Source: Pseudomonadota bacterium
GTDB lineage: Bacteria; Pseudomonadota; Gammaproteobacteria; Burkholderiales; Burkholderiaceae_C
Assembly (NCBI GenBank): GCA_963205335.1
Contig: CAUJIM010000068.1
Location: forward strand, 1 to 41,215
Reading direction: 5' to 3'
Length of the DNA stretch: 41,215 bases
Below are positions 16,833-24,468 of this stretch, piece after piece. Below the pieces are notes generated by a model. It saw nothing but the letters and a program-made list of their open reading frames with translations, did not search any database and was not told the DNA's origin. Numbering within the stretch: the first letter of the stretch is position 1; every line of letters begins with the position of its first letter. The translations under genes and the position numbers were made by a program.

Positions 16833-16875
16833 ACGGTAGGCCGCGCGCCGCGTCCGGGCCAGTGCCGAAAGTCAC
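16833..16875 (-). promoter_or_regulatory. Promoter of RCC1 lipoprotein gene with shared activator box
   Basis: On the minus strand GTGACTTTCGGCAC, identical to the box of the NHL gene, is followed after 23 bp by TACCGT. The predicted leader is about 37 nt. The CTACCGTGG context is also identical between the two genes, while the 23-bp spacers are only partly conserved. It lies in the gap between the histidine kinase stop and the RCC1 start. Confidence 0.6.
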
Positions 16876-16900
16876 GCCGCGCGCGGCATAAAAGTAACGA

Positions 16901-18646
16901 TCAGTAACGAGGCAGGCTGGCCAGGGCCTGCAGCAGGGTGTCGGCCGCGACCGGCTTGAACAGCAGGCGCAGGCCCGAGTCGTGCACCTGCTTGAGCCGC
17001 TGCGGCGCCGTCTCTCCGGTGATGAGCAGCACCGGCAGGCCGGGGCCGAAGCGCGCGCGCAGCCGCTGGGCCGCGGCCAGGCCATCGGCGCCGTCGGCCA
17101 GCCGCACGTCGCACAGCAGGGCTTCGATGGGGGCGCCGCCGAGCGCGGCCTGCGCCAGCACGGCCTCGGCCTCGGCCTCGCCGGCCGCGGCCAGGGCCTG
17201 CACGCCATGGGCCCGCAGCAGCTCGGTCACGGCCTGGCGGATGGCGGTCTCGTCGTCGATCACCAGCACGCGCCGCGGCAGCGGCAGGGCGCCCGGCGGA
17301 TACGCCTCGGGGGCGGCCGCCCCCAGGGCGGCGACCGCCGGCAGGATGAGGCGGAAGCGGCTGCCGCCGCCGGGGCGGGAGCGCACCTGCAGCGGGTGCC
17401 CGAGCAGGCGCGACAGCCGCTGCACGATGGACAGGCCGATGCCCAGCCCCTTGGCGCGGTCGCGGCCCGGGTTGCCGATCTGGTAGAACTCCTCGAAGAT
17501 GCGGTCCAGGTGCTCGCCGGCCATGCCGATGCCGGTGTCGCGCACGTCGATCCACACCAGCGGGCCGCGCGCGCGGGCGGCCACCACCACCCCGCCGTGC
17601 GGCGTGTACTTGAGCGCGTTGTCCACCAGGTTGGACAGCAGCTGCAGCAGCAGCCGCGGGTCGCTGTTCACCCAGCACGGCGTGGCGCGCAGGCGCAGCT
17701 GCAGGTCGCGTTCGGCGGCCTGCGCCGCGAACACGTGGTTGAGCGCGAGGAACAGCGGGTTCAGCGCCACGGGCTGGATCTGCGGCTCCACCACGCCGGC
17801 GTCCAGGCGCGAGATGTCGAGCAGAGTGTCGAGCGACTGGCCGAGCGCGCCGACCGCGTCCATCAGCCGCGCCGCGTGGCGCTCTTCCTCGCGGCCCTGC
17901 AGGGTTTTTTCCAGCACCGCGCCGAACAGCGCGATGGCGTGCAGCGGCTGGCGCAGGTCGTGGCTGGCGGCGGCGAGGAAGCGCGTCTTCTCCTCGCTGA
18001 TGCGCTGGGTGACGGCGATCTGGCGGCTCAGCTGCTCGGCCAGCGCCTCTTTCTCGAAGCGCATGACCAGCGAGTTGGTCAGGTGCGTGTTCAGCCGCCG
18101 CGCGAAGACGATGGTGACGCCCATGTACAGCAGGCAGCCGGCGGCCAGGAACAGGTGCGCCCGGTCGCCGCGCCAGGCCAGCGCCGTGACCAGGCCGATC
18201 ATGCTGGGCACGATGAAGCGGGGGATGCAGCGCTTGAGGAAGGCGACCGACAGCGCGCCGCCGGCGCATTCGCCCATCATCATCACGATGGTCAGGGTCC
18301 ACAGCTCCATGTGCTGCGGCCCCGCGGGCAGGCACAGCCAGGGCCCCAGGCCCCAGACGGAGGAGCGGATGAGCATGTTGCGCGCGTTGACCCTGGCCCA
18401 GTACTCGCTGTGCTCGGCCGCGTCCGGGCTGCGCTGGTAGCCGCGGTAGGCGCGGCGCAGCGTCAGCAGCAGGTGCAGGCCCATCCACAGCAGCACCTGC
18501 CAGCGCAGAGTGGCCGCGTACAGGCTCAGGCTCAGGACCAGCGCGGTCAGGAAGTCGGCCAGGTAGGCCGCGGGCGCGCTCGCGTACATCGACGCCACCT
18601 GCTCGCGCAGCACCCGCTGGGCCAGCTCGGGCGCGAGCTCGGCCAT
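16901..18646 (-). CDS. Hybrid sensor histidine kinase
   Basis: A 581-residue membrane sensor kinase. Five or six hydrophobic helices span about residues 28-182 and resemble no named sensor domain I can place. A coiled coil and HisKA domain follow, with the phosphoacceptor His229 in SHDLRQPLHAIALFG. The HATPase domain has N-box Asn339/Asn343 (SNLVDNALKYTP), DTGIGM (370-375) and GLGIGLSIVQ (400-409). The C-terminal receiver domain (about 457-580) has IDDE, phosphoacceptor Asp513 (CDVRLADG) and Lys564. It starts 2 nt after the stop of the LuxR-type regulator gene, its likely partner. The own receiver may be a phosphate sink or relay. Confidence 0.93.
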   Translation of the reverse strand: MAELAPELAQRVLREQVASMYASAPAAYLADFLTALVLSLSLYAATLRWQVLLWMGLHLLLTLRRAYRGYQRSPDAAEHSEYWARVNARNMLIRSSVWGLGPWLCLPAGPQHMELWTLTIVMMMGECAGGALSVAFLKRCIPRFIVPSMIGLVTALAWRGDRAHLFLAAGCLLYMGVTIVFARRLNTHLTNSLVMRFEKEALAEQLSRQIAVTQRISEEKTRFLAAASHDLRQPLHAIALFGAVLEKTLQGREEERHAARLMDAVGALGQSLDTLLDISRLDAGVVEPQIQPVALNPLFLALNHVFAAQAAERDLQLRLRATPCWVNSDPRLLLQLLSNLVDNALKYTPHGGVVVAARARGPLVWIDVRDTGIGMAGEHLDRIFEEFYQIGNPGRDRAKGLGIGLSIVQRLSRLLGHPLQVRSRPGGGSRFRLILPAVAALGAAAPEAYPPGALPLPRRVLVIDDETAIRQAVTELLRAHGVQALAAAGEAEAEAVLAQAALGGAPIEALLCDVRLADGADGLAAAQRLRARFGPGLPVLLITGETAPQRLKQVHDSGLRLLFKPVAADTLLQALASLPRY

Positions 18647-18648
18647 GT

Positions 18649-19302
18649 TCAGCGCAGGCTGCTGATCAGCTGGGCGCGCGAGCGCATGCCGAACACCAGC
18701 AGCAGGGTGGAGACGTGGTTCTTGACCGTGCCCTCGCTCAGGTGCGACAGCCGCGCGATCTCCTTGTTCGACTTGCCGGCCAGCAGCCAGTCCAGGATCT
18801 CCGCCTGGCGCGGCGTGAGCTGCTGCTGCGCGTACGGGCCGCCGGCCGGCGCCGGCGGCGGCACCGGCGCGGCCAGGTCGTGGTCGCGCACGTAGCGCAG
18901 CACCTCGCCCAGGTGGCCGGACTTGGGCAGGAAGGCCTGCGCCCCCAGCGCCAGCGCGCCCTGCGCCAGGGAGGGGCTGCCCATGCCCGACAGCACGATC
19001 ACGCGCGCCTGCGGGAACGCGCGCCTGAAGCGCACCAGGGCGTCCAGTCCGTGGGCGTCGGGCAGGTCCAGGTCGAGCAGCACCAGGTGCAGGGCGGCGG
19101 CATGGGCGGCGTAGAACGCCAGCGCGTCGGCCAGGCTGCGCGCCTCGTGCACCGGCATGTGGCCGGGCTGCGCCTGCAGCAGTGCGCGCAGGCCCAGGCG
19201 CACCAGCTCGTGGTCGTCCACCACCAGGATGCCCGGCTCGGCCATGGCGTCCGCCGGGCACTCGGGCGGCGCGGGGCGCAGCAGGGGTGTGACGGCGGCC
19301 AT
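18649..19302 (-). CDS. LuxR/NarL-family response regulator
   Basis: A 217-residue transcription factor: receiver domain (about 24-140) with VVDDHE, phosphoacceptor Asp77 in [13 protein letters not shown] and Lys127 in FLPKSG; then a Pro/Ala linker and a LuxR helix-turn-helix (161-217; [32 protein letters not shown]). The kinase gene follows 2 nt downstream. The start is uncertain. Met20 ([13 protein letters not shown], at 19245) fits the family N-terminus better, and the predicted promoter upstream would leave only about 3 nt of leader before the listed ATG. The regulator is the natural candidate to bind the boxes before itself and the two lipoprotein genes. Confidence 0.93.
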   Translation of the reverse strand: MAAVTPLLRPAPPECPADAMAEPGILVVDDHELVRLGLRALLQAQPGHMPVHEARSLADALAFYAAHAAALHLVLLDLDLPDAHGLDALVRFRRAFPQARVIVLSGMGSPSLAQGALALGAQAFLPKSGHLGEVLRYVRDHDLAAPVPPPAPAGGPYAQQQLTPRQAEILDWLLAGKSNKEIARLSHLSEGTVKNHVSTLLLVFGMRSRAQLISSLR

Positions 19303-19311
19303 GGTGCGGAC

Positions 19312-19354
19312 ATATTAGGATATGGCCCGGCCCCCGGGAAGTGACCAAAGTCAT
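19312..19354 (-). promoter_or_regulatory. Promoter of response regulator gene with variant activator box
   Basis: Minus strand ATGACTTTGGTCAC (11 of 14 matches to the lipoprotein boxes, and a perfect TGAC-N4-GTCA dyad) is followed after exactly 23 bp by TAATAT. The spacing equals that of the two lipoprotein promoters, implying autoregulation. The element lies in the 116-bp divergent gap shared with pgk. Confidence 0.6.
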
Positions 19355-19418
19355 GGCTGTCGCGCAAGCGAGCCCTCCGGATGGCCGGTCTCCAACCCCC
19401 GACGCATCTGCTGTAGCC

Positions 19419-20612
19419 ATGGACGTTCTCCGCTTTTCCGATCTCTGCGCCCAGGGCAAGGCCCGGGGCAAGCGTGTCTTCATCCGCGCCGACCTGAACG
19501 TGCCGCTGGACGGCGCGGGCCGCATCGCCGAGGACACGCGCGTGCGCGCCTCGGTGCCCGCGATCGAGATGGCGCTCGGCGCCGGCGCCGCCGTCATGGT
19601 GACCAGCCACCTGGGCCGGCCGACCGAGGGCGAGTTCCGGCCCGAGGACTCGCTGGCCCCCGTGGCCCGGCGCCTCTCGGAGCTGCTGGGCCGCGAGGTG
19701 CCGCTGCTCGCCCACTGGGTGGACGGCGTGCAGGTCGCGCCGGGGCAGGTGGTGCTGCTGGAGAACTGCCGCGTCAACCGGGGCGAGAAGAAGAACGACC
19801 CCGAGCTCGCCCGGAAAATGGCCCGGCTGTGCGACATCTACGTGAACGACGCCTTCGGCACCGCGCACCGCGCCGAGGGCACGACCTACGGCATCGCCGA
19901 GTACGCGCCGCTGGCCTGCGCCGGGCCGCTGCTGGCGGCCGAGATCGACGCGCTGGCCCAGGCCCTCGCCAGCCCGAAGCGTCCGCTGGTGGCCATCGTC
20001 GCGGGCTCCAAGGTCTCGACCAAGCTGACCATCCTGCAAAGCCTGGCGCACAAGGTCGACCAGCTCATCGTCGGCGGCGGCATCGCCAACACCTTCCTGC
20101 TCGCCGCCGGGCTGCCGATCGGCAAGAGCCTGGCCGAGCCCGGCCTGGTCGGCGAGGCGAAGGCGGTGATCGATGCGATGGCCGCGCGCGGCGCGCAGGT
20201 GCCGGTCCCGACCGACGTGGTCGTCGCCAGGACCTTCGCCGCCGATGCCCCCGCCACGGTGAAGCGGGCCGCCGACGTGGCGGCCGACGACCTGATCCTC
20301 GACATCGGCCCCGAAACCGCCGCGCGCCTGGCCGCGCAGCTCCAGGCCGCGGGCACCATCGTCTGGAACGGGCCGGTCGGCGTGTTCGAGTTCGACGCCT
20401 TCGCCCACGGCACCGCGACCATCGCGCGCGCCATCGCGCAATCGAGCGCCTTCAGCATCGCCGGCGGCGGCGACACGCTGGCGGCGATCGCCAAGTACGG
20501 CATCGAGAAAGACGTGGGCTACATCTCCACCGGCGGCGGCGCCTTCCTCGAAGTGCTGGAGGGCAAGCTGCTGCCCGCCTTCGAGATCCTGCAAAAGCGC
20601 GCCGCAGGCTGA
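19419..20612 (+). CDS. pgk: Phosphoglycerate kinase
   Basis: Glycolytic/gluconeogenic enzyme converting 1,3-bisphosphoglycerate + ADP to 3-phosphoglycerate + ATP. The 397 residues contain the substrate loops [10 protein letters not shown] and SHLGRPTEG, the basic patch [13 protein letters not shown], hinge and nucleotide motifs GSKVSTKL and GPVGVFEF, and the C-terminal GGGDTLAAI. The ATG at MDVLRFSDL is preferred. A GTG 26 codons upstream is in frame but overlaps the regulatory box and precedes non-conserved sequence. A terminator hairpin built from the interspersed repeat follows. Confidence 0.98.
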   Translation: MDVLRFSDLCAQGKARGKRVFIRADLNVPLDGAGRIAEDTRVRASVPAIEMALGAGAAVMVTSHLGRPTEGEFRPEDSLAPVARRLSELLGREVPLLAHWVDGVQVAPGQVVLLENCRVNRGEKKNDPELARKMARLCDIYVNDAFGTAHRAEGTTYGIAEYAPLACAGPLLAAEIDALAQALASPKRPLVAIVAGSKVSTKLTILQSLAHKVDQLIVGGGIANTFLLAAGLPIGKSLAEPGLVGEAKAVIDAMAARGAQVPVPTDVVVARTFAADAPATVKRAADVAADDLILDIGPETAARLAAQLQAAGTIVWNGPVGVFEFDAFAHGTATIARAIAQSSAFSIAGGGDTLAAIAKYGIEKDVGYISTGGGAFLEVLEGKLLPAFEILQKRAAG

Positions 20613-20671
20613 ATTTCTATCAAAAAAAGAGCTGCTGGCGCTTGCCAGTCAAGCGCTGGCGGCCTTTTTCC
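20613..20671 (+). repeat. Interspersed palindromic repeat, pgk 3' copy
   Basis: CTATCAAAAAAAGAGCTGCT..GGCGCTTG-CCAGT-CAAGCGCTGG..GGCC matches the family core (AGCTGC..GCGCTTG..CAAGCGC). It starts directly after the pgk stop and runs into the last codons of the convergent EamA gene. Confidence 0.8.
20631..20669. terminator. Repeat-derived terminator between convergent pgk and EamA genes
   Basis: As RNA from the plus strand, GCTGCTGGCGCTTG pairs with CAAGCGCTGGCGGC over 14 positions (three G-U) around a 5-nt loop, followed by CTTTTT. On the minus strand the same hairpin (with mismatches in place of the G-U pairs) is followed by CTTTTTTT. It is likely strong for pgk and weaker for the EamA gene. 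Confidence 0.75.
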
Positions 20672-21542
20672 CTGAAGGCCAGAGCACCGAGGCGATCGCC
20701 AGCAGGATCAGCCCCATGGCGGTGAAGTCCTGCCAGTGCAGCGGCTCGCCCAGCCACCAGGCGCCGGCGAAGACGCCGATCACCGGGATCATCATCACGC
20801 TCAGCGTGGAGGCGATCGGCACCAGCGTGCGCGCGAGGAAGAACCAGGCGACCTGTGCGAACGCCAGCGCCAGCACCGCGTTGTAGAGGATGGCGAAGGC
20901 GGTCGCCGGGCCGGGCGTGTGCCAGCGGGCCGACTCCATCAGCCACGCCAGCGGCGTGAGCACCGCCACCGTGAGCAGCGTCATCCAGAAGGTCAGCGTG
21001 ACCAGCGGCACCGGCAGGTGGCTGCGGCGCAGCAGCTGCGTGCCCAGCGCCCACGAGGCCGCGGCGCACAGCATCAGGAGCACGCCTGTGGTGCTGCCGC
21101 TCAGGCGCGCCATTTCATTCCAGAGCAGCAGCAGCACGCCGCCGGCCGCCGCCGCCACGCCGGCCCAGGCGCGGGCGCCGAGCCGGTCGGAAAACAGGAG
21201 CTGGCCGAGCATGGCCGAGAAAATCGGCATGGTGTAGCCGAGGATGGCCGCGCGCCCGCTGGAGAGGCGCGGAATCGCCGAAATCATCAGCGCGTTCCAC
21301 AGCACCATGTTCCAGAGCCCGAGCCAGGCCACCTGCGGCCAGTGCGCGCGGGCGATCGTCAGCGGCAGGCGCTGCTGCGCCAGCATCAGCGCGTACACCG
21401 GCAGGCTCAGCACCAGCGACAGCGCGCGAAAGCTCAGCGGGGGAAAGTCGGCGACGCCGAGCTTGAGCACCGGCCAGTTCAGCCCCCAGACGGTGGTCAG
21501 CAGCGCGAGAACCACCAGCTGGCGGCGCGAGAAGGCAGGCAT
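20649..21542 (-). CDS. EamA/DMT family transporter
   Basis: A 297-residue ten-helix inner-membrane exporter with two EamA repeats, starting [20 protein letters not shown] and showing [13 protein letters not shown] in helix 1 and [20 protein letters not shown] near the C-terminus. Substrate unknown. The final codons (GKKAASA-stop) are supplied by the interspersed repeat, so the C-terminus was probably redefined by repeat insertion. A CACAAT hexamer lies 8 nt before the ATG with no Shine-Dalgarno, suggesting a short or absent leader. Divergent from pyrF, with a 43-bp gap. Confidence 0.88.
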   Translation of the reverse strand: MPAFSRRQLVVLALLTTVWGLNWPVLKLGVADFPPLSFRALSLVLSLPVYALMLAQQRLPLTIARAHWPQVAWLGLWNMVLWNALMISAIPRLSSGRAAILGYTMPIFSAMLGQLLFSDRLGARAWAGVAAAAGGVLLLLWNEMARLSGSTTGVLLMLCAAASWALGTQLLRRSHLPVPLVTLTFWMTLLTVAVLTPLAWLMESARWHTPGPATAFAILYNAVLALAFAQVAWFFLARTLVPIASTLSVMMIPVIGVFAGAWWLGEPLHWQDFTAMGLILLAIASVLWPSGKKAASA

Positions 21543-21585
21543 GGGGCACGATTGTGCCGCGCCGGGCCACCTAGAATCGCGCCCC

Positions 21586-22413
21586 ATGGATTTCCTCGAC
21601 ATGCTGCGCCAAGCCGCCGGCCGCAACGATTCGATGCTGTGCGTCGGCCTCGACCCCGATCCCGCGCGCTTTCCCGCGGCGCTGCGCGGCGACGGCCGCA
21701 GGATCTACGACTTCTGCGCCGCCATCGTCGACGCCACGGCCGACCTGGCCTGCGCCTTCAAGCCGCAGATCGCCTACTTCGCGGCGCAGCGCGCCGAGGA
21801 CCAGCTCGAACGCCTGATGCAGCACCTGCGCGCCAACGCGCCGCACGTGCCGGTGATCCTGGACGCCAAGCGCGGCGACATCGGCTCCACCGCCGAGCAG
21901 TACGCGCGCGAGGCCTTCGAGCGCTACGGCGCCGACGCGGTCACGCTCTCGCCCTTCATGGGCTTCGATTCGGTCGAGCCCTACCTGCGCTACCCCGGCA
22001 AGGGCGCCTTCCTGCTGTGCCGCACCTCCAACCCCGGCGGCGGCGACCTGCAGGCCCAGCGCCTGGCCGACGTGCCCGGCCAGCCGCTGCTCTACGAGCA
22101 CCTGGCGGCGCTGGTGCAGGGCCCGTGGAACACCAGCGGCCAGCTCGGCCTGGTGGTGGGCGCGACCTATCCGGCGGAGATCGAGCGCGTGCGTGCGCTC
22201 GCGCCCACGGTGCCGCTGCTCATCCCCGGCGTGGGCGCGCAGGGCGGCGACGCGGCGGCCACGGTGCGCGCGGGCTGGCGGCCGGACGGCCCCATCGTGG
22301 TGAACTCCTCGCGCGCCATCCTGTACGCCAGCGGCGGCGCCGACTTCGTCGACGCGGCACGCGCGGCGGCGTGGGCCACGCGCGACCAGCTCAACGCAGC
22401 CAAGAAGGCCTGA
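21586..22413 (+). CDS. pyrF: Orotidine 5'-phosphate decarboxylase (type 2)
   Basis: Last step of de novo UMP synthesis. The 275 residues and the motif [17 protein letters not shown] (catalytic Asp93, Lys95, Asp98) identify the longer, type 2 form, unlike the roughly 230-residue enterobacterial enzyme. [12 protein letters not shown] and [13 protein letters not shown] are the phosphate-binding segments. TAGAAT ends 8 nt before the ATG and no Shine-Dalgarno is seen, so the mRNA is a leaderless candidate. A repeat copy follows the stop. Confidence 0.97.
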   Translation: MDFLDMLRQAAGRNDSMLCVGLDPDPARFPAALRGDGRRIYDFCAAIVDATADLACAFKPQIAYFAAQRAEDQLERLMQHLRANAPHVPVILDAKRGDIGSTAEQYAREAFERYGADAVTLSPFMGFDSVEPYLRYPGKGAFLLCRTSNPGGGDLQAQRLADVPGQPLLYEHLAALVQGPWNTSGQLGLVVGATYPAEIERVRALAPTVPLLIPGVGAQGGDAAATVRAGWRPDGPIVVNSSRAILYASGGADFVDAARAAAWATRDQLNAAKKA

Positions 22414-22419
22414 AGCGCC

Positions 22420-22474
22420 CTATTTTCGGGAGCTTCCAGCGCTTTCCCAGTAAGGGCTGGAGGCTGATTTGACC
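22420..22474 (+). repeat. Interspersed palindromic repeat, pyrF 3' copy
   Basis: GAGCTTCCAGCGCTTTCCC..AAGGGCTGGAGGCTGATTTGA. The arms CCAGCGCTT and AAGGGCTGG are near-complementary, and the flanks match the family consensus GAGCC..ATTTGA. It may serve as the pyrF terminator, but no clear T-run follows. Confidence 0.7.
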
Positions 22475-22492
22475 AACATCCGGCGTGCGCTC

Positions 22493-22636
22493 TCAGCGCT
22501 CGGGCTCCGCCGCTTCGTAGCCCGGCCCGCTGCCGCTGGCGGATGAAGCGGGGCTGCAGGCGGGCGCCGCGCGATCCGGCGCCGCCTGTGCATGGGCTTG
22601 CGGTTCCTACCTGGTGTAGATGAAGAAGCCGGTGTG
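22493..22636 (-). pseudogene. Possible decayed 3' end of a gene
   Basis: Minus-strand reading gives HTGFFIYTR-stop, then in the same frame 37 residues (EPQAHAQAAPDRAAPACSPA...) to a TGA. Codon choice is coding-like but no start exists and a repeat copy abuts its upstream end. It could be the remnant of a gene cut by repeat insertion, or chance. I recognise no family. Apart from two repeat copies nothing else is seen in this gap of about 270 bp. Confidence 0.2.
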
Positions 22637-22675
22637 TTGCGCACTGCTGGACAAGCGCTGCCAGCTATCTTGGTG
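22630..22675 (-). repeat. Interspersed palindromic repeat, decayed inverted copy
   Basis: Plus-strand GCTGGACAAGCGCTGCCAGC followed by TATC corresponds to the reverse complement of the family (AAGCGCTGGCAGCTATCAAAA). One arm and the GATAGCTGGC flank are kept, while the other arm has decayed. Confidence 0.65.
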
Positions 22676-22681
22676 GGAGCG

Positions 22682-23821
22682 TCAAGAGAACCTGCGGGGC
22701 GAAAGCCCGGCCGCGGTTTCGGGCGTGATGCCCTCGGCCCGCAGGCGCGCGTCCAGCGGCTCGCCCAGCAGAAGATTGCGCGCCAGCAGCGAATAGCCCG
22801 CCGCGCTCTGGATGCCGTAGCCGCCCTGCGCCGCGAGCCAGAAGAAGCCCTCCGCCTCCTCGTCCGCGCCGATGACGAATTCGCCGTCGGCCACGAAGGA
22901 GCGCAGCCCGGCCCAGACATGCGTCGGGCGGCGGATCGTGAGCGTCGTCACTTCCTCGATGCGCGCGATGCCGGTGGCCACGTCCAGCTCCTCGGCCACC
23001 ACGTCGTGCGGCTCGGTGGCGTCGGCGTTCGCTGGCGAGCCCAGCAGCTGCCCGGCGTCGGGCTTGAAGTACCAGTCCTCGGCCACGCCGATGGCGGCGG
23101 GCCAGTCCTTTACCGGCACCCCGGCGGGCGCCGGGAAGGTGAAGGCGCTGCGCCGCCTGGGCACCAGCCCCACGGGCCGGGCGCCGGCCATGCGCGCCAG
23201 TGCGTCGGCCCAGGCGCCGGCGGCGTTGACCACGCGGCGCGCCCGCACGGGTTCGCCCCGGGCCAGCCGGATCGTCCAGGCGCCTCCGGCGCGCGCGAGG
23301 CCGGTCACCTCGGCATCGGTGCGCAGCGCCGCGCCCCGCCGGCGCAGGCCGCGCAGATAGCCCTGGTGCAGCGCATGCACGTCGATGTCGGTGGCGCCCG
23401 GATCGAGCAGGCCCGCGGCGACCACCTCGGGCCGCAGGCAGGGCAGGCGCCGCAGCAGTTCGGCGGGGCCGAGGTCCACCAGGCCGGGCGCGTGCGGGCG
23501 CAGCTCGGCGTCGAGCGCGGCCAGCTTGCCGAGCTGTCCGTGCGTCGCCACGTAGGCCACGCCGCGCGGGGCGAGGATGGGCGCGTCGGCGAAGCCCGCG
23601 GGCGGCGCGTCGTAGAAGCCGCGGCTGGCGCGGGTGAGCGCGCGGATCGCCTCGGTGCCATAGGTCTCGATGAACAGCGCGGCCGAGCGGCCGGTGCTGT
23701 GGTAGCCGGGCTGCGGCTCGCGCTCGAGCAGCAGCACCGAGGCGCCGGCCCCCGCCAGCTGCCAGCCGAGCGACGCCCCGGCCATGCCGGCGCCGACGAT
23801 CACGAAGTCCCAGAGAGGCAT
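22682..23821 (-). CDS. FAD-dependent oxidoreductase (D-amino-acid oxidase family)
   Basis: A 379-residue flavoprotein of the DAO superfamily (DadA/glycine oxidase/sarcosine oxidase type). It opens with the dinucleotide-binding fold DFVIVGAGMAGASLGWQLAG and LLLERE (residues about 4-35), followed by HSTGRSAALF (FAD contact), VVNAAGAWAD in the middle and WLAAQGGYGIQSAAGYS near the end. The likely reaction is oxidation of a secondary or D-amine with FAD; the substrate is unresolved. The start at MPLWDF is preferred because AAAAGG lies 9 nt upstream. An in-frame ATG three codons earlier would have no spacing. That Shine-Dalgarno sequence lies at the edge of an interspersed repeat. Confidence 0.9.
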   Translation of the reverse strand: MPLWDFVIVGAGMAGASLGWQLAGAGASVLLLEREPQPGYHSTGRSAALFIETYGTEAIRALTRASRGFYDAPPAGFADAPILAPRGVAYVATHGQLGKLAALDAELRPHAPGLVDLGPAELLRRLPCLRPEVVAAGLLDPGATDIDVHALHQGYLRGLRRRGAALRTDAEVTGLARAGGAWTIRLARGEPVRARRVVNAAGAWADALARMAGARPVGLVPRRRSAFTFPAPAGVPVKDWPAAIGVAEDWYFKPDAGQLLGSPANADATEPHDVVAEELDVATGIARIEEVTTLTIRRPTHVWAGLRSFVADGEFVIGADEEAEGFFWLAAQGGYGIQSAAGYSLLARNLLLGEPLDARLRAEGITPETAAGLSPRRFS

Positions 23822-23831
23822 GGAATTCATC

Positions 23832-23885
23832 CTTTTGATAGCTGCCAGCGCTTGCTGCACAAGCGCTGGAGCCGTATTTGTCTTG
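23832..23885 (+). repeat. Interspersed palindromic repeat, best-preserved copy
   Basis: CTTTTGATAGCTG then perfect 10-bp arms CCAGCGCTTG (23845-23854) and CAAGCGCTGG (23860-23869) around CTGCA, then AGCCGTATTTGTCTTG. It fills the divergent gap between the oxidoreductase and DUF924 genes. It supplies the former's ribosome-binding site (reverse strand) and possibly a TTGTCT -35 for the latter. Confidence 0.85.
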
Positions 23886-23913
23886 AAAATTCCTTCGGGC
23901 GATACTCGCCCGC

Positions 23914-24468
23914 ATGAACGATACGACGATCACCGCCGCCGCCGTGCTGGCCTTCTGGTTCGACGAGAGCAGCCCGAAGCAATGGTTTGCCAGGGACGAT
24001 GCCTTCGACGCCGCGATCCGCGCGCGCTTCGCACCGCTGCACGCCGCCGCCGCGCGCGGCGAGCTCTGGCGCTGGCGCGCGGATGCGCCGGGGCGGCTGG
24101 CGGAAATCATCGTGCTCGACCAGTTCTCGCGCAACCTGCACCGGGGCGGCGGCCAGGCGTTCGCGCAGGACACGGTGGCGCTGGTGCTGGCGCAGGAGCT
24201 GGTGGCGCAGGGGCTGGACCAGCGCCTGCCCGCCGTGCAGCGCGCGTTCGCCTACCTGCCCTACATGCACAGCGAGTCGCTACTCGTGCAGCAGGAGTCG
24301 CTGCGCCTGTACGTGGCGCTGGGGGCGCCGGACAACCTGGACTTCGCGCGCCGGCACGAGGCCATCATCGCGCGCTTCGGCCGCTATCCGCACCGCAACG
24401 CCGCGCTGGGCCGCGCCAGCACGCCCGAGGAACTGGCGTTCCTGCAGCAGCCCGGCAGCGCGTTCTGA
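23914..24468 (+). CDS. DUF924 family protein
   Basis: A 184-residue cytoplasmic all-helical protein of the DUF924 family; biochemical role not established. Conserved family motifs are present: VLAFWFDESSPKQWFARDDAFD near the start, IIVLDQFSRNLHRG (residues 65-80), YLPYMHSESLLVQQESL (about 113-130) and RFGRYPHRNAALGRASTPEE near the end. A GATACT hexamer with TTGTCT 17 bp upstream places the predicted transcript start at or 1 nt before the ATG, and no Shine-Dalgarno exists. It is convergent with mnmA with zero spacing between stop codons. Confidence 0.9.
   Translation: MNDTTITAAAVLAFWFDESSPKQWFARDDAFDAAIRARFAPLHAAAARGELWRWRADAPGRLAEIIVLDQFSRNLHRGGGQAFAQDTVALVLAQELVAQGLDQRLPAVQRAFAYLPYMHSESLLVQQESLRLYVALGAPDNLDFARRHEAIIARFGRYPHRNAALGRASTPEELAFLQQPGSAF

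Noticed and set aside
19341..19418. In-frame GTG extension of phosphoglycerate kinase
   Set aside because: The extension is not conserved-looking and overlaps the regulatory box. The ATG at 19419 gives a normal-length enzyme.
16901..19837. Apparent 978-residue protein ending in the histidine kinase
   Set aside because: The N-terminal 400 residues read through the response regulator and pgk in wrong frames; the kinase starts at 18646.
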